Assembly: GCF_003937825.1 (NCBI RefSeq)
Contig: NZ_RSFW01000002.1
Span: forward strand, 1-64,000
DNA length: 64,000 nt
Source of the DNA: Mesobacillus subterraneus
GTDB taxonomy: Bacteria > Bacillota > Bacilli > Bacillales > Cytobacillaceae
Reading direction: 5' to 3'
Both the position numbers and the translations under genes were made by a program. How positions within the stretch are numbered: the first letter of the stretch is position 1; each line of letters begins with the position of its first letter. The notes beneath the pieces were generated by a model. It was not told the origin of the DNA, did no database searches, and was given only the letters and a program-made list of their open reading frames with translations. Positions 16,017-25,240 of this stretch are shown here, in pieces.

Positions 16017-17231
16017 ATGAATATCTTATGGGGTTTGATGGGGATCGTGGTTGTATTGGGCATCGCATTCCTTTTCTCCAATAATAAGAAATCCATCAAT
16101 TTAAGAACAATCCTTGGCGGTCTTGCGATTCAGTTTATCTTCGCTTTTGCCGTCCTTAAATGGGAAACAGGAAAGCTTGCATTAAAACAGCTTTCACTGG
16201 GAGTCAATGAAATTGTCAACTATGCAGATTCTGGAGTGCAATTCTTATTCGGCGGATTGTTCCAGGCAGAAAACATTGGCTTTGTATTCGCATTCCAGGT
16301 ATTGACTGTCGTAATTTTCTTCTCATCTTTAATTTCGGTACTATATTATCTGGGAATCATGCAAGTTGTCATCAAGTTCCTCGGCGGGGGATTGTCCAAA
16401 TTGCTTGGGACAAGCAAAGCGGAATCTTTATCCGCTGCAGCGAACATTTTCGTAGGTCAGACAGAAGCACCACTTGTAGTTAAGCCTTATATCGCTAAAA
16501 TGACTCAATCAGAACTATTTGCCATCATGGTTGGTGGACTGGCTTCGGTTGCCGGTTCTGTCCTGATTGGTTATTCACTGCTTGGTGTTCCTTTGGAATA
16601 CTTGCTGGCAGCAAGCTTCATGGCTGCACCTGCAGGTTTGATCATGGCTAAAATCATGATTCCTGAAACTGAAACTTCAGTGACAACCGATGAAATGAAA
16701 ATGGAAAAAGACACGGATTCGGTTAACGTGATTGACGCTGCTGCCAAAGGTGCAAGCACGGGTCTGCAATTGGCATTGAATATCGGTGCGATGTTGCTTG
16801 CGTTCATTGCATTGATTGCGTTAATTAATGGAATCCTTGGATTAATCGGCGGCATTTTCGGAGCCGGCGACCTGACGCTTGAAACAATCCTTGGCTATGT
16901 GTTTGCACCACTTGCATTCGCGATTGGTGTGCCATAGGATGAAGCAATCAAAGCTGGTGGTTTCATTGGCCAGAAGTTAATCCTGAATGAATTTGTTGCT
17001 TACTCTTCATTCGCACCGCAAATTGATCAGCTGTCTGCTAAAACGGTCGCTGTCATCAGTTTCGCCCTTTGTGGATTTGCAAACGTGTCATCAATGGGAA
17101 TCTTGCTTGGCGGACTTGGAAGCCTTGCTCCAAACCGCCGTTCAGACATCGCAAGAATGGGTGTAAGAGCTGTTATCGCAGGTATGCTTGCATCACTGCT
17201 AAGTGCAGCAATGGCAGGTATGCTTCTATAA
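16017..17231 (+). pseudogene. nupC: concentrative nucleoside transporter NupC with in-frame amber codon
   Basis: GAGGTGG precedes ATG 16017. The frame codes for a CNT-family nucleoside:cation symporter: GGLSKLLGTSKAESLSAAAN, GQTEAPLVV and, after the stop, NEFVAYS and CGFANVSSMGI. TAG occurs at 16935-16937 where relatives have Trp (AIGVPW-EA), consistent with a single TGG to TAG change. Another 97 sense codons follow to TAA at 17231. The truncated product would lack the last transmembrane helices and the conserved NEFVAY motif, so is probably inactive unless the stop is suppressed or is a sequencing error. Confidence 0.85.
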
Positions 17232-17243
17232 AATCGAACGAAA

Positions 17244-17273
17244 GGGAGAGGGACCTGGTCCTTCTCTTTTTTT
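17244..17273 (+). terminator. terminator of nupC
   Basis: An 11-bp stem (GGGAGAGGGAC with GTCCTTCTCTT, some G-T pairs) is followed by TTTTT. Confidence 0.82.
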
Positions 17274-17330
17274 ATGGCTTTCGCAAAGTGGGTTATAATG
17301 AAGGAAAATAAACAGAAAGCTGTGATGGTC

Positions 17331-18086
17331 ATGTGTTTGATTCTATTCGCTTACAAAGCCCATCCAAAGTATAAGCTCATTGTCGCAGCCAACCGGGATG
17401 AATTTTATGACCGTCCGACTGCACCTGCAAATTTCTGGGAGGACGCGCCCGAAATCCTTGCCGGACGTGATCTTGAAAAAATGGGAACGTGGATGGGAGT
17501 GTCAACTTCGGGGAAGTTTGCCGCCTTGACGAATTATCGAGGTCCAAAAGAGTCTGGAGTGGGAAAGAGAACTAGAGGAGAATTAGTGGCTGACTACCTT
17601 AAAGGAACAGCCTATACAAAAGACTATCTGGAAAAATTGAGCCAGCGACGGCATGATTATCCGGGGTACAATTTCCTGGCAGGGGATTTGGATCATCTCT
17701 ATTATTATTCTACCAGGGGCGGGCAAATCCAGACGATTCAGCCCGGGATCCATGGTGTAAGCAACCACCTGCTTAACACCAATTGGCCAAAGGTTGAACG
17801 CGGTAAGGCTGGACTTGCGGAAATCGTTGCAAATGAGCATGGGGATTTGCCAGAATTGTTATTTGCTCAACTTGAAAATGCAGATCCCGCACATGATGAT
17901 ATGCTCCCGTCTACAGGTGTTTCGCTTGAATGGGAACGCCTGCTCTCACCGATGTTTATCAAAAGCGAAGGGTACGGGACGCGTAGCTCGACGGTGATTC
18001 TGATGGATGAGAACGAGATACTATTCAAAGAGCGGGTATTCAGCCAGGAAGAAAGGACGGATCAGGAGTTTTTAATAAGACTTTAA
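17331..18086 (+). CDS. NRDE/TANGO2-family protein
   Basis: The 251-residue protein starts Met-Cys, giving an N-terminal Cys after Met removal, typical of NTN-hydrolase-like folds. The family-naming motif AANRDEFYDRP is near residue 22, followed by GGRD-like AGRDLEKMGTWMGV and TNYR. Family function is unclear; eukaryotic TANGO2 affects Golgi and heme trafficking. The start is chosen at 17331 because a TATAAT at 17294-17299 implies a transcript starting near 17306, which excludes upstream in-frame ATGs at 17274 and 17298. The ribosome site is weak. Confidence 0.85.
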   Translation: MCLILFAYKAHPKYKLIVAANRDEFYDRPTAPANFWEDAPEILAGRDLEKMGTWMGVSTSGKFAALTNYRGPKESGVGKRTRGELVADYLKGTAYTKDYLEKLSQRRHDYPGYNFLAGDLDHLYYYSTRGGQIQTIQPGIHGVSNHLLNTNWPKVERGKAGLAEIVANEHGDLPELLFAQLENADPAHDDMLPSTGVSLEWERLLSPMFIKSEGYGTRSSTVILMDENEILFKERVFSQEERTDQEFLIRL

Positions 18087-18192
18087 AGTTAATTTGTTTT
18101 GGGAACGATGCGCTTTTGCCAACGAGCCCCACTGAAAGCGAAGCGTATGGTACGGAAATCAACGGACCATTTTTACAAGTAGTCTCAAAAAT

Positions 18193-18236
18193 AAAGAGGG
18201 TGTCCCAAAAGTTTATACTTTTGGGACACCCTCTTT
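18193..18236. terminator. strong bidirectional terminator
   Basis: A perfect 19-bp stem, starting AAAGAGGGTGTCCC, encloses TTTATA. It lies between convergent genes. The preceding 100 bases (18090-18190) carry no gene that I can support. Confidence 0.93.
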
Positions 18237-18257
18237 GTGTTTGCATTGGTTGGGAAA

Positions 18258-19226
18258 TTAAATCAAAGGCTGAGCTGCAGCTGCTTTAAACTCCATTTTA
18301 ATATTCTCAATGATCTTATGGACCGGCAGGATCTCTTTGATTTCACTTACCCTTGCCCCGGCAAATACGAGGCCATTTTCTGCATCGCCGGCTACAGAGG
18401 TGAGCAGGGAGTCTAATGTGCAAAATCGATAGGAGCAATTTTTAAGGCAATCGCGGCACTTGTTGATTTTAAGTTTATCGGAAGTGGTGATCAGCTTGGT
18501 GAAGTTATTGGCGATGGCCCGGCCATGGAGGCCAACTGTTGTTTTTACCAGCAACGTGTCTTTTTCGGTTGCAGAAACATACTTGTCTTTGAAACTCTGT
18601 GGTGCATCGCATTCCTCACTGGCAACGAATCTTGTACCCATTTGGACACCTGATGCGCCTAGGGAGAAAGCTTTTGCTAAATCATCGCCAGTCATGATTC
18701 CTCCTGCTGCGATTACTGGGATGGAGACTGAGGCTGCTACTTCAGGCAGAATATCAAACAAGGGCCTGTCCGTGCCGAGATGCCCGCCAGCTTCAAACCC
18801 CTCCACGACGACGGCAGCGGCTCCAAGCCGTTCAGATATTCTAGCGAGCTTGGCAGACGAAACGATTGAAATGACCGGAATCCCTGCTTGCTTTCCCCAT
18901 GAATACATATCTCTCGAAATTCCTGCACCAGATATGATGAAATCAACCTTCTCTTCAAGGGCAGCCTTCATTTTTTCGGCAAAATCGTTCATTGCAAATA
19001 ATACATTCACACCGATATAGCCTTTGCCTTTGGTTAGCTCACGTGCTTTCCTGATATGGATGCGAAGGTCTTCTACAGTGATGCCTGTGCCAGAAATAAT
19101 GCCGATGCCGCCAGCATTCGCTACGGCGGATGCCAAGCTGCTGAGAGATATTCCTACACCCATACCTCCTTGCATAATAGGTACTGCCGGAACCATATGA
19201 CCAATTTTAAGCTGTGGGAAATCCAT
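18258..19226 (-). CDS. nitronate monooxygenase-type flavoprotein
   Basis: The 322-residue TIM-barrel flavoprotein belongs to the 2-nitropropane dioxygenase/nitronate monooxygenase family. Marks are MQGGMGVGIS at the start, the FMN phosphate-binding EGFEAGGHLG, IPVIAAGGIMTGDDLAKAFSLGASGVQMGTRF and a C-terminal Cys cluster CRDCLKNC that is less common in the family. The ATG at 19226 follows AAAGGGGTTTTTTG; an upstream ATG at 19268 has no site. It may oxidise alkyl nitronates or act as a related enoyl reductase. Confidence 0.82.
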   Translation of the reverse strand: MDFPQLKIGHMVPAVPIMQGGMGVGISLSSLASAVANAGGIGIISGTGITVEDLRIHIRKARELTKGKGYIGVNVLFAMNDFAEKMKAALEEKVDFIISGAGISRDMYSWGKQAGIPVISIVSSAKLARISERLGAAAVVVEGFEAGGHLGTDRPLFDILPEVAASVSIPVIAAGGIMTGDDLAKAFSLGASGVQMGTRFVASEECDAPQSFKDKYVSATEKDTLLVKTTVGLHGRAIANNFTKLITTSDKLKINKCRDCLKNCSYRFCTLDSLLTSVAGDAENGLVFAGARVSEIKEILPVHKIIENIKMEFKAAAAQPLI

Positions 19227-19345
19227 CAAAAAACCCCTTTCCAATGTTATTCCTTTGCAGTGTACCATGTATGAATTTTAAAAGATGTGATTTTTAGCAC
19301 CTGGTATTAAGTTAAGGTATAATTATTTGGTCTTGTTTTTGATTA

Positions 19346-19384
19346 ATAAAAAGGACGCAGAAACGATGTTCTGCGTCCTTTTTC
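19346..19384. terminator. terminator of yvgN
   Basis: AAAAGGACGCAGAA and TTCTGCGTCCTTTT form a 14-bp stem; T-runs occur on both strands. It serves the leftward aldo-keto reductase gene. Confidence 0.92.
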
Positions 19385-19390
19385 CTGGTA

Positions 19391-20221
19391 TTAAAAATCG
19401 AAATTATCAGGATCCGGCCCTACACGTTCATTCTTGTTCAGGCTGTTTAGGCGATCCATTTCTTCTGCTGAAAGCTCAAAATCAAAAATATCTGCGTTCT
19501 CAATGAGGCGATGTTCTTTGATAGACTTCGGGATCGTGACAACGCCGTTTTGCAAATCCCAGCGCAAGATTATTTGGGCAGGAGATTTTTTATGAGTTTC
19601 TGCAATCTCCACGATTGTTGGCTCGGACAAAAGTTCACCCTGTTTCAACGGTGACCATGCTTCCATTTGGATCCCTTCCGCTTTACAGAATTCAAGCAGT
19701 TCCGTCTGTGCAAGATGCGGGTGGTACTCGACCTGGTTGACCATCGGCTTGATTTCCGCATCAGCCATCAAATCTTTAAGATGGTGGACATGGAAGTTGC
19801 TCACACCAATTGCACGCACCCGGCCATCTTTATAAAGCTCTTCAAGTGCTTTCCAGGTTTCATTGTACTTGCCGGCAACCGGCCAGTGGATCAAATATAG
19901 ATCCAGGTAGTCCAGGCCGAGCTTTTCTATGCTCGTTTCAAAGGCCTGAAGCGTGGACTCATAGCCCTGGTCAGAGTTCCAAACCTTTGTTGTGATGAAC
20001 AATTCCTCGCGGGGAACACCAGCTTCTTTGATCGCCTGCCCCACACCTTCCTCGTTCTTGTATACGGCGGCTGTGTCGATACTCTTGTAGCCGTTTTTAA
20101 TGGCAGCCTTCACAGACTCAACGACTTCAGAGCCTTCCTTGACCTTGAAAACTCCTAGGCCGAACCATGGCATTTTAACACCGTTATGTAATGTTGTAGT
20201 ATCCTGAAGATTTTTTGGCAT
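19391..20221 (-). CDS. yvgN: aldo/keto reductase (glyoxal/methylglyoxal reductase type)
   Basis: The 276-residue NADPH-dependent enzyme has the length and most of the sequence of B. subtilis YvgN, which reduces methylglyoxal. The catalytic tetrad is present: Asp of SIDTAAVYKNEE with its Tyr, Lys of ITTKVW and His of LIHWP. The NADPH site IPKSIKEHR is near the C terminus. GAGGAGG precedes the ATG at 20221. A paralogue (ytbE) lies at 48591-49418. Confidence 0.92.
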   Translation of the reverse strand: MPKNLQDTTTLHNGVKMPWFGLGVFKVKEGSEVVESVKAAIKNGYKSIDTAAVYKNEEGVGQAIKEAGVPREELFITTKVWNSDQGYESTLQAFETSIEKLGLDYLDLYLIHWPVAGKYNETWKALEELYKDGRVRAIGVSNFHVHHLKDLMADAEIKPMVNQVEYHPHLAQTELLEFCKAEGIQMEAWSPLKQGELLSEPTIVEIAETHKKSPAQIILRWDLQNGVVTIPKSIKEHRLIENADIFDFELSAEEMDRLNSLNKNERVGPDPDNFDF

Positions 20222-20421
20222 AAATATGTGCCTCCTCGTCATTTGAATTCCTGCTTATTTTCTCACAATTTTAGTAAAAGGAAAAAGAAATTGGTTTGAT
20301 AAATAAATTGAATAGGCAACTGAATGATTTGCAGCAAAAATTCCCATCAAAAAGGTGTCTTTTCTCCATTGGGAACGGGTAAATTTCAAGTAACAATATG
20401 CAGCGGAAGGAGTGTTTGTTA

Positions 20422-20649
20422 ATGATTATCAAAGTGTTGGGTGATGATATGAGACAGTGCCATCACTTAGAAGAGAACATAAATGCGGCTGTGGAGCAGG
20501 CTGGAGTGGCAGCGGTTGTTGAAAGACTGAATGAGGAGGAGGACATCCTAAAGTATGAGGTGAAAAGTACACCGGCAGTGGTGATTGATGACCAGGTGGT
20601 TTCCAGCGGGAAACTGCTCACTGTAAAGGAGTTGAAGGATCTCTTTTGA
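20422..20649 (+). CDS. small thioredoxin-like protein with a single cysteine
   Basis: The 75-residue product fits the minimal thioredoxin fold: beta strand IIKVLG, a helix after the active site, VKSTPAVVIDDQVV with the cis-proline, and a C-terminal helix. The active site is reduced to one Cys (DMRQCHHLEENI) instead of CxxC, so it cannot form the usual internal disulfide; it could work by a monothiol mechanism. The ATG at 20422 follows GGAAGGAG at 13 bases or so; an ATG at 20398 is upstream of that site. Confidence 0.72.
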   Translation: MIIKVLGDDMRQCHHLEENINAAVEQAGVAAVVERLNEEEDILKYEVKSTPAVVIDDQVVSSGKLLTVKELKDLF

Positions 20650-20679
20650 AAATCAGGCCTATGTCGAGGCCTGATTTTT
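20650..20679. terminator. bidirectional terminator
   Basis: AAATCAGGCCT and AGGCCTGATTT form an 11-bp stem around ATGTCG, between convergent genes. Confidence 0.92.
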
Positions 20680-21327
20680 GTATTGATCGAGAAAGGATTT
20701 CGTTGCCCATAATGAGATTAGCAGGACCAGTTCGAATCCATTGGTGGCAGCATCGCTTTTGAATGGAAACGGGACGGTGCTTCCTATTCCCATTAATATG
20801 ACCCCTATGGCCAGCCATTTCCATTTCAATCTTTTCCAAAGTATGAGGCCGGCTGCAAGCAAGGCAAGGGTCACACCGATGATCATGATTGGTGGGACAT
20901 GGGAGGCTGCCGGCTCATAGCTAAGCACTCCGTATTTTCTGGCAGGCTCAATCTTGATGCCAATCGTGTTTTGAATGAGTTCAGTCAGGATCATGGCAGC
21001 TGTGAACAGCCAGGCGAGGATCTCTCCTTTCCGGTTGCTGATGGATGTTAATCCGCTTTTCCTGACAGCAGCCCAGGAAAAAAGGATCAGGAGCGGGGTG
21101 AACAGTGCGTGGATCCAGTACCTCATCAGATTCAGGCCTTTTAAAAGGCTTCCTTCTCCTATTATGCTTCCAGCTGCTAGTACGGTGTTGTCATAAATAA
21201 GTCCGAAGGTAACGAGCAAGAGAACATTTGTCAGCGAAGTAAATCCGGAATGAAGCGATAATTTCAATCCCCACAGGAATAAAACAAAATAAAAGAGGGA
21301 ATATAATGCGTAGATATAAGGGTCCAT
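20659..21327 (-). CDS. multi-pass membrane protein, unknown
   Basis: The 222-residue protein has about seven hydrophobic segments and little else. I do not recognise a family with confidence. GGGAGG lies about ten bases before the ATG. It ends within the shared terminator. It stands alone between convergent and divergent neighbours, so context gives no functional clue. Confidence 0.75.
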   Translation of the reverse strand: MDPYIYALYSLFYFVLFLWGLKLSLHSGFTSLTNVLLLVTFGLIYDNTVLAAGSIIGEGSLLKGLNLMRYWIHALFTPLLILFSWAAVRKSGLTSISNRKGEILAWLFTAAMILTELIQNTIGIKIEPARKYGVLSYEPAASHVPPIMIIGVTLALLAAGLILWKRLKWKWLAIGVILMGIGSTVPFPFKSDAATNGFELVLLISLWATKSFLDQYKNQAST

Positions 21328-21526
21328 AAAAGAGATTTTCCTCCCAATTTGTACATTTGTTACATTGTTCCCTCAATTTGAAAGGAAAAACATGTGAACA
21401 CCTTATTAACATTTTCATTATTTTTAACAAATTAATCGAATTACCAATAGTCTTAAAAGGAATCTTCATATATGATGGAGTTTGTAAGCACATTCATTGA
21501 ATTTTTGACGAAGAACAGGAGAAATT

Positions 21527-22372
21527 ATGACACTACAAAATGAAATCGCATGGGTAACAGATAGTACCGCTTCACTTTCTGATGAGTTTATTAAGAATAA
21601 CCATATATATGTTGTTCCGTTAAGCATTATTTTTGGAGAAGAATCCTACCTGGAAGGCGTGGATATTACAGCTGAGGATTTCTATCCGAAACTCGCTGCT
21701 TCAAAGGTACTTCCTAAAACATCGCAGCCAGCAATCGGGGAGTTTGTTGAGCTTTATAAAAAGCTGAAGGAGCAATACAAGCATGCGATCGCCATCCATG
21801 CCTCCAGTGCATTGACTGGCACTTACCAATCCTCCGTTGCAGCATCCAGCATGGTCGAGTTCAAGGTGGATGTCATTGACTCAAAAATTGGGTCTTATCC
21901 TTTGGGCCTCATGATTAAAAAAGGCGTTGAGCTGCAAAAAGCGGGTAAAACATATGAAGAAATTGTTTCTTATCTGCGTACGCTGCCAGAGAAGGCCAAT
22001 CTCTATATGGCACCAGGCAGTCTTGAGCAGCTTCATAAGGGAGGGCGCCTGTCGACTACACAGGTTATTATCGGCAGCTTGATCAAGTTGAAGCTGATTG
22101 TCAGATTCGAGGATGGAAAGGTCGTACTGTTTGATAAAATCAGGACAGAAAAGAAGGTAAAGGAAAGACTTTTCCAAATTTTCGATGAAGCATCGACCCA
22201 TATAAGTGACGCCAGCGTCATTCATGGGAATGTTGGTGAGCTGGCGGAGGAATGGCGCCAGGAATTGCAGCAGCGATATCCAAATATTTCGTTTTCGACA
22301 ACCATTTTCAGTCCAGTACCGGGAACTCATACAGGACAGGGAACAATCGGACTTGCCTGGATCAATGACTAG
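21527..22372 (+). CDS. DegV-family fatty-acid-binding protein
   Basis: The 281-residue protein has the DegV/FakB fold. Marks are the N-terminal VTDSTASLS, the lipid-binding SQPAIGEF and SSALTGTYQS motifs, and the late GSLEQLHKGGRLS. FakB-type members present exogenous fatty acids to the kinase FakA; Bacillus genomes carry several paralogues. AGGAGAAATT precedes the ATG. Confidence 0.9.
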   Translation: MTLQNEIAWVTDSTASLSDEFIKNNHIYVVPLSIIFGEESYLEGVDITAEDFYPKLAASKVLPKTSQPAIGEFVELYKKLKEQYKHAIAIHASSALTGTYQSSVAASSMVEFKVDVIDSKIGSYPLGLMIKKGVELQKAGKTYEEIVSYLRTLPEKANLYMAPGSLEQLHKGGRLSTTQVIIGSLIKLKLIVRFEDGKVVLFDKIRTEKKVKERLFQIFDEASTHISDASVIHGNVGELAEEWRQELQQRYPNISFSTTIFSPVPGTHTGQGTIGLAWIND

Positions 22373-22385
22373 AATGAATGAAGGG

Positions 22386-22418
22386 AATCAGCTATCCAAA
22401 GGCTGATTTCTTTTTTTT
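22386..22418 (+). terminator. terminator of the DegV gene
   Basis: AATCAGC and GCTGATT form a stem around TATCCAAAG, followed by a T-rich run. Confidence 0.78.
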
Positions 22419-22486
22419 GCCTGTAAGACTATGTACACTGATAGGTAAACGATTGATTCATGTAACGACCAAAGGGAGGAAGACAA

Positions 22487-23395
22487 ATGATGAAAATCGG
22501 CCTGATCGGGCTGGGGGACATTGCGCAAAAAGCATATCTCCCCATATTTGCGGAAAAGGGAGATATTGAGTTCCATTTGTACACTCGAAATATATCCAGA
22601 CTTGAAGTGTTATCACAAAAATACCGTTTCTCCCATATCCACACAAGTCTTGATGAAGTCATAGCTAGCGGTATTAAAGCAGCATTTGTCCATAGTGCTA
22701 CAGAATCGCACTATGACATCGTCAAACGACTATTGCAAACAGGCATTCATGTCTATGTCGACAAGCCGATTGCGTATGATTATGAACAGGCAAGGGAAGT
22801 AACGGAGCTTGCAGAAGCAAAAGGATTGATCTTAATGACGGGCTTCAACCGCAGATATGCTCCGGTTTACAAGGAACTGGCTGAACTGAAGCAACCCAAT
22901 ATGGTGATCATGCAAAAAAACAGGCGTTCATTGCCTGGGGAAATCCGCCATTTCATCTTTGATGATTTTATCCATGTCGTAGACACACTTCGCTTTTTAT
23001 TTCCCTATACCATCAGCCAAGTTAATGTGATGGGAAAAAAGAATGGTGAGTTTTTGCATCATGTAGTCATCCAGCTGCAGGCAGATGAAGGAATCGCAAT
23101 TGGAATCATGAACCGGGACAGCGGGGTGGTCGAGGAAAAGGTTGAAATATTCCAGTCGAATGAAAAACGAACGGCCTTGAACGTCTCTGAATTATTATTC
23201 CAGGAAAACCGAAATGAAACGAGAATAGGGGGCAGTGATTGGGAACCGACACTCCATAAGCGTGGCTTTGAGCAAATCATATTTGATTTCCTCCAGGCAG
23301 TCAGCAGCAGCACCTCCCCTCTGGTTACCGCCGAGGATTCCCTTCGGACTCATGAAATTTGCGAGAAAATAGTTAAGGAATTAGAGGCGCTATAA
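22487..23395 (+). CDS. Gfo/Idh/MocA family oxidoreductase
   Basis: The 302-residue protein has an N-terminal NAD(P)-binding domain (IGLIGLGDIAQKAYLPIF) and the signature HVYVDKPIAYDYEQA, whose Lys is the usual catalytic residue. The substrate cannot be told; relatives oxidise sugars or inositols. GGGAGGA stands seven bases before the ATG. Transcribed alone and closed by a terminator. Confidence 0.88.
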   Translation: MMKIGLIGLGDIAQKAYLPIFAEKGDIEFHLYTRNISRLEVLSQKYRFSHIHTSLDEVIASGIKAAFVHSATESHYDIVKRLLQTGIHVYVDKPIAYDYEQAREVTELAEAKGLILMTGFNRRYAPVYKELAELKQPNMVIMQKNRRSLPGEIRHFIFDDFIHVVDTLRFLFPYTISQVNVMGKKNGEFLHHVVIQLQADEGIAIGIMNRDSGVVEEKVEIFQSNEKRTALNVSELLFQENRNETRIGGSDWEPTLHKRGFEQIIFDFLQAVSSSTSPLVTAEDSLRTHEICEKIVKELEAL

Positions 23396-23434
23396 AAACA
23401 CCCCGGTTCAGTCATCTGAACCGGGGCGTTTTTG
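23396..23434. terminator. terminator between convergent genes
   Basis: CCCCGGTTCA and TGAACCGGGG form a 10-bp GC-rich stem around GTCATC, with T residues after it. Confidence 0.92.
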
Positions 23435-23460
23435 TTCCTAGTAAGCAGGTGGTTTTGTCA

Positions 23461-24753
23461 TTAGACATATATAAAATATCCAACGAAAATAAAGCAAAGG
23501 GCATACATGATTGGATGGACCTCTCTTAGTTTGCCGGTGCCTAGCATCATCAGCGGATAAAGAATGAAGCCAAGAGCAATTCCCGTTGCGACACTGAAGG
23601 TGAGCGGCATCATGATGATCGTCACGAATGAAGGGATGATGACAGCAAGATTGTTCCAATTGATTTTGCTGATTTCCGATGCCATCAATGCACCGACGAT
23701 GATTAAAGCCGGAGCGGTCACTTCTGGTGTAATTACGGACAGAACCGGAGAGAACAGCAATGCGATTCCAAAGCAGGCAGAGATAATGACAGAAGTAAAA
23801 CCTGTACGTCCGCCGACAGCGATTCCGGCAGATGACTCGACAAATGACGCCGTTGTTGAGGTTCCAAGGACTGCCCCAGCAACTGCAGATCCTGCATCGG
23901 CAAGGAGAGCACGGCCGGCGTTAGGGATTTTATTGTTCTTCATCAGCCCGGCCTGGCTCGCGACGGCGATCAGCGCGCCGGCTGTGTCAAAGAAAGCGAC
24001 AAACAGGAACGTAAAGATCACGGCAAGCACATCTGGGGAGAAGATATCTCCGAGATGATGAAAGACGACTCCAAAAGTAGGCGAAATGTCCGGTACCGTT
24101 CCGACGATCGAATCTGGTTTTTCAATCAGGCCGGCAAAAATCCCTGCGACAGTTGCAATGACCATTCCGTAAAAAATACCCCCATGGATGCCGCGAACCA
24201 TCATGACAACACTGATAATAAAACCAAACAAAGCCAGCAGGACAGGTCCGGAAGTAAGATTTCCTATTGATACAAAGGTTGCATCGCTGCTGACAATGAT
24301 CCCTGCATTTTTCAGTCCGATAAAGGCGACGAAGAACCCGATGCCTGCAGCGATGGCATGTTTGAGATCCTGAGGGATGACATTGATGATTTTTTCACGG
24401 ATTTTCAAAAGGCTGAGGATGACAAACAGGATACCCGCGATGAATACACCTGTAAGGGCAACTTCCCATTTAACCCCCATCCCAATGCTGACGGTGAAGG
24501 TGAAAAATGAATTTAGTCCCATGCTTGGTGCGATACCAATCGGGAAATTGGCAAGCAGGCCGATGAGCAGGGAGCCGATAATGGCTGATAGGGCAGTGGC
24601 CGTAAAAACCGCACCCTTATCCATGCCCGCCTGGCTCAGGATCATCGGATTGACGACAAGGATGTATGCCATTGAAAGGAAAGTCGTGATCCCTGCGAGC
24701 GTTTCCTGTTTATAAGTAGTATTGCGTTCTGCAAATTGGAAAAAGTTTTTCAT
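23461..24753 (-). CDS. pbuO: NCS2 purine permease under a guanine riboswitch
   Basis: The 430-residue AzgA-type permease imports hypoxanthine and guanine with protons. Marks are the start TLAGITTFLSMAYILVVNP, SMGLNSFFTF, the mid-protein FDTAGALIAVASQAGLM and SSAGIAVGGRTG. GGAGGGACAAACAT precedes the ATG at 24753. The guanine riboswitch and terminator in its leader strongly support purine-base uptake. B. subtilis has two such proteins, PbuG and PbuO; the symbol here is a guess, as a second paralogue at 44022-45323 looks closer to PbuG. Confidence 0.85.
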   Translation of the reverse strand: MKNFFQFAERNTTYKQETLAGITTFLSMAYILVVNPMILSQAGMDKGAVFTATALSAIIGSLLIGLLANFPIGIAPSMGLNSFFTFTVSIGMGVKWEVALTGVFIAGILFVILSLLKIREKIINVIPQDLKHAIAAGIGFFVAFIGLKNAGIIVSSDATFVSIGNLTSGPVLLALFGFIISVVMMVRGIHGGIFYGMVIATVAGIFAGLIEKPDSIVGTVPDISPTFGVVFHHLGDIFSPDVLAVIFTFLFVAFFDTAGALIAVASQAGLMKNNKIPNAGRALLADAGSAVAGAVLGTSTTASFVESSAGIAVGGRTGFTSVIISACFGIALLFSPVLSVITPEVTAPALIIVGALMASEISKINWNNLAVIIPSFVTIIMMPLTFSVATGIALGFILYPLMMLGTGKLREVHPIMYALCFIFVGYFIYV

Positions 24754-24782
24754 ATGTTTGTCCCTCCTGGTAGTTTGGTAGA

Positions 24783-24819
24783 AAAATAAAAAACTCCGGC
24801 AGTGCATGCTGCCGGAGTT
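24783..24819 (-). terminator. riboswitch-controlled terminator
   Basis: On the minus strand AACTCCGGCAG and CTGCCGGAGTT form an 11-bp stem, followed by TTTTTTATTTTT. It sits between the purine aptamer and the permease start, as expected for guanine-induced termination. Confidence 0.93.
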
Positions 24820-24870
24820 CCACAAAGGACAAATAAATAAATGCCAAAAAAGAATAGCAAATATCAAAGC

Positions 24871-24940
24871 CCCTTGTAGTCACGCCTTTTACGGTAGCAT
24901 GGTAGAAACGTTCAAGCCATATTCCTGAACATATACAAGG
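24871..24940 (-). promoter_or_regulatory. purine (guanine-class) riboswitch aptamer
   Basis: On the minus strand P1 is CCTTGTA/TACAAGG. P2 is GTTCAGG/CTTGAAC with loop AATATGG. J2/3 reads GTTTCTACC, and P3 has loop residues around TACCGTAAAA. J3/1 is ACTA: its C is the specificity base that pairs guanine, where adenine riboswitches have T. All invariant features of the class are present. Confidence 0.95.
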
Positions 24941-24972
24941 AAAAAAATATTCGGTTTTGAATAATACTAGTG

Positions 24973-25001
24973 ATAGTACCAGCAAAAAGGTTGAAGGTCA
25001 A
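24973..25001 (-). promoter_or_regulatory. SigA promoter of the riboswitch-permease unit
   Basis: Minus strand TTGACC (25001-24996), 17-base spacer, TACTAT (24978-24973). The transcript would start near 24966, about 26 bases before the aptamer. The adjacent 25005-25230 carries no gene that I can support; it holds a small hairpin (GGGGTATGATAACCCC, near 25098) and an AT-rich promoter region for the next gene. Confidence 0.8.
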
Positions 25002-25240
25002 TTGGATTTATAGATGTTGTTTTTTTCTGATTATTAGAGAAGAAGAGGAGGATCTTTTTGATCATGTGGCTGAAAAATCACAACCGTTCCGCCCGGGGGT
25101 ATGATAACCCCTTGGTTATCAAGTTTTTGACAACTTTTTGACTGGAATATGTGAATAATAAATGAACTAAATATCAAAACACCCCTGTTTGGAATCTAAA
25201 TTACTATAATGATAGTGTAATACAAACGGAGGTGCCAATA

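Noticed and set aside
16935-16937. Pyrrolysine at the nupC TAG
   Set aside because: Relatives have Trp at this place, transporters are not known Pyl proteins and Bacillaceae lack the pathway as far as I know; a TGG to TAG change is simpler.
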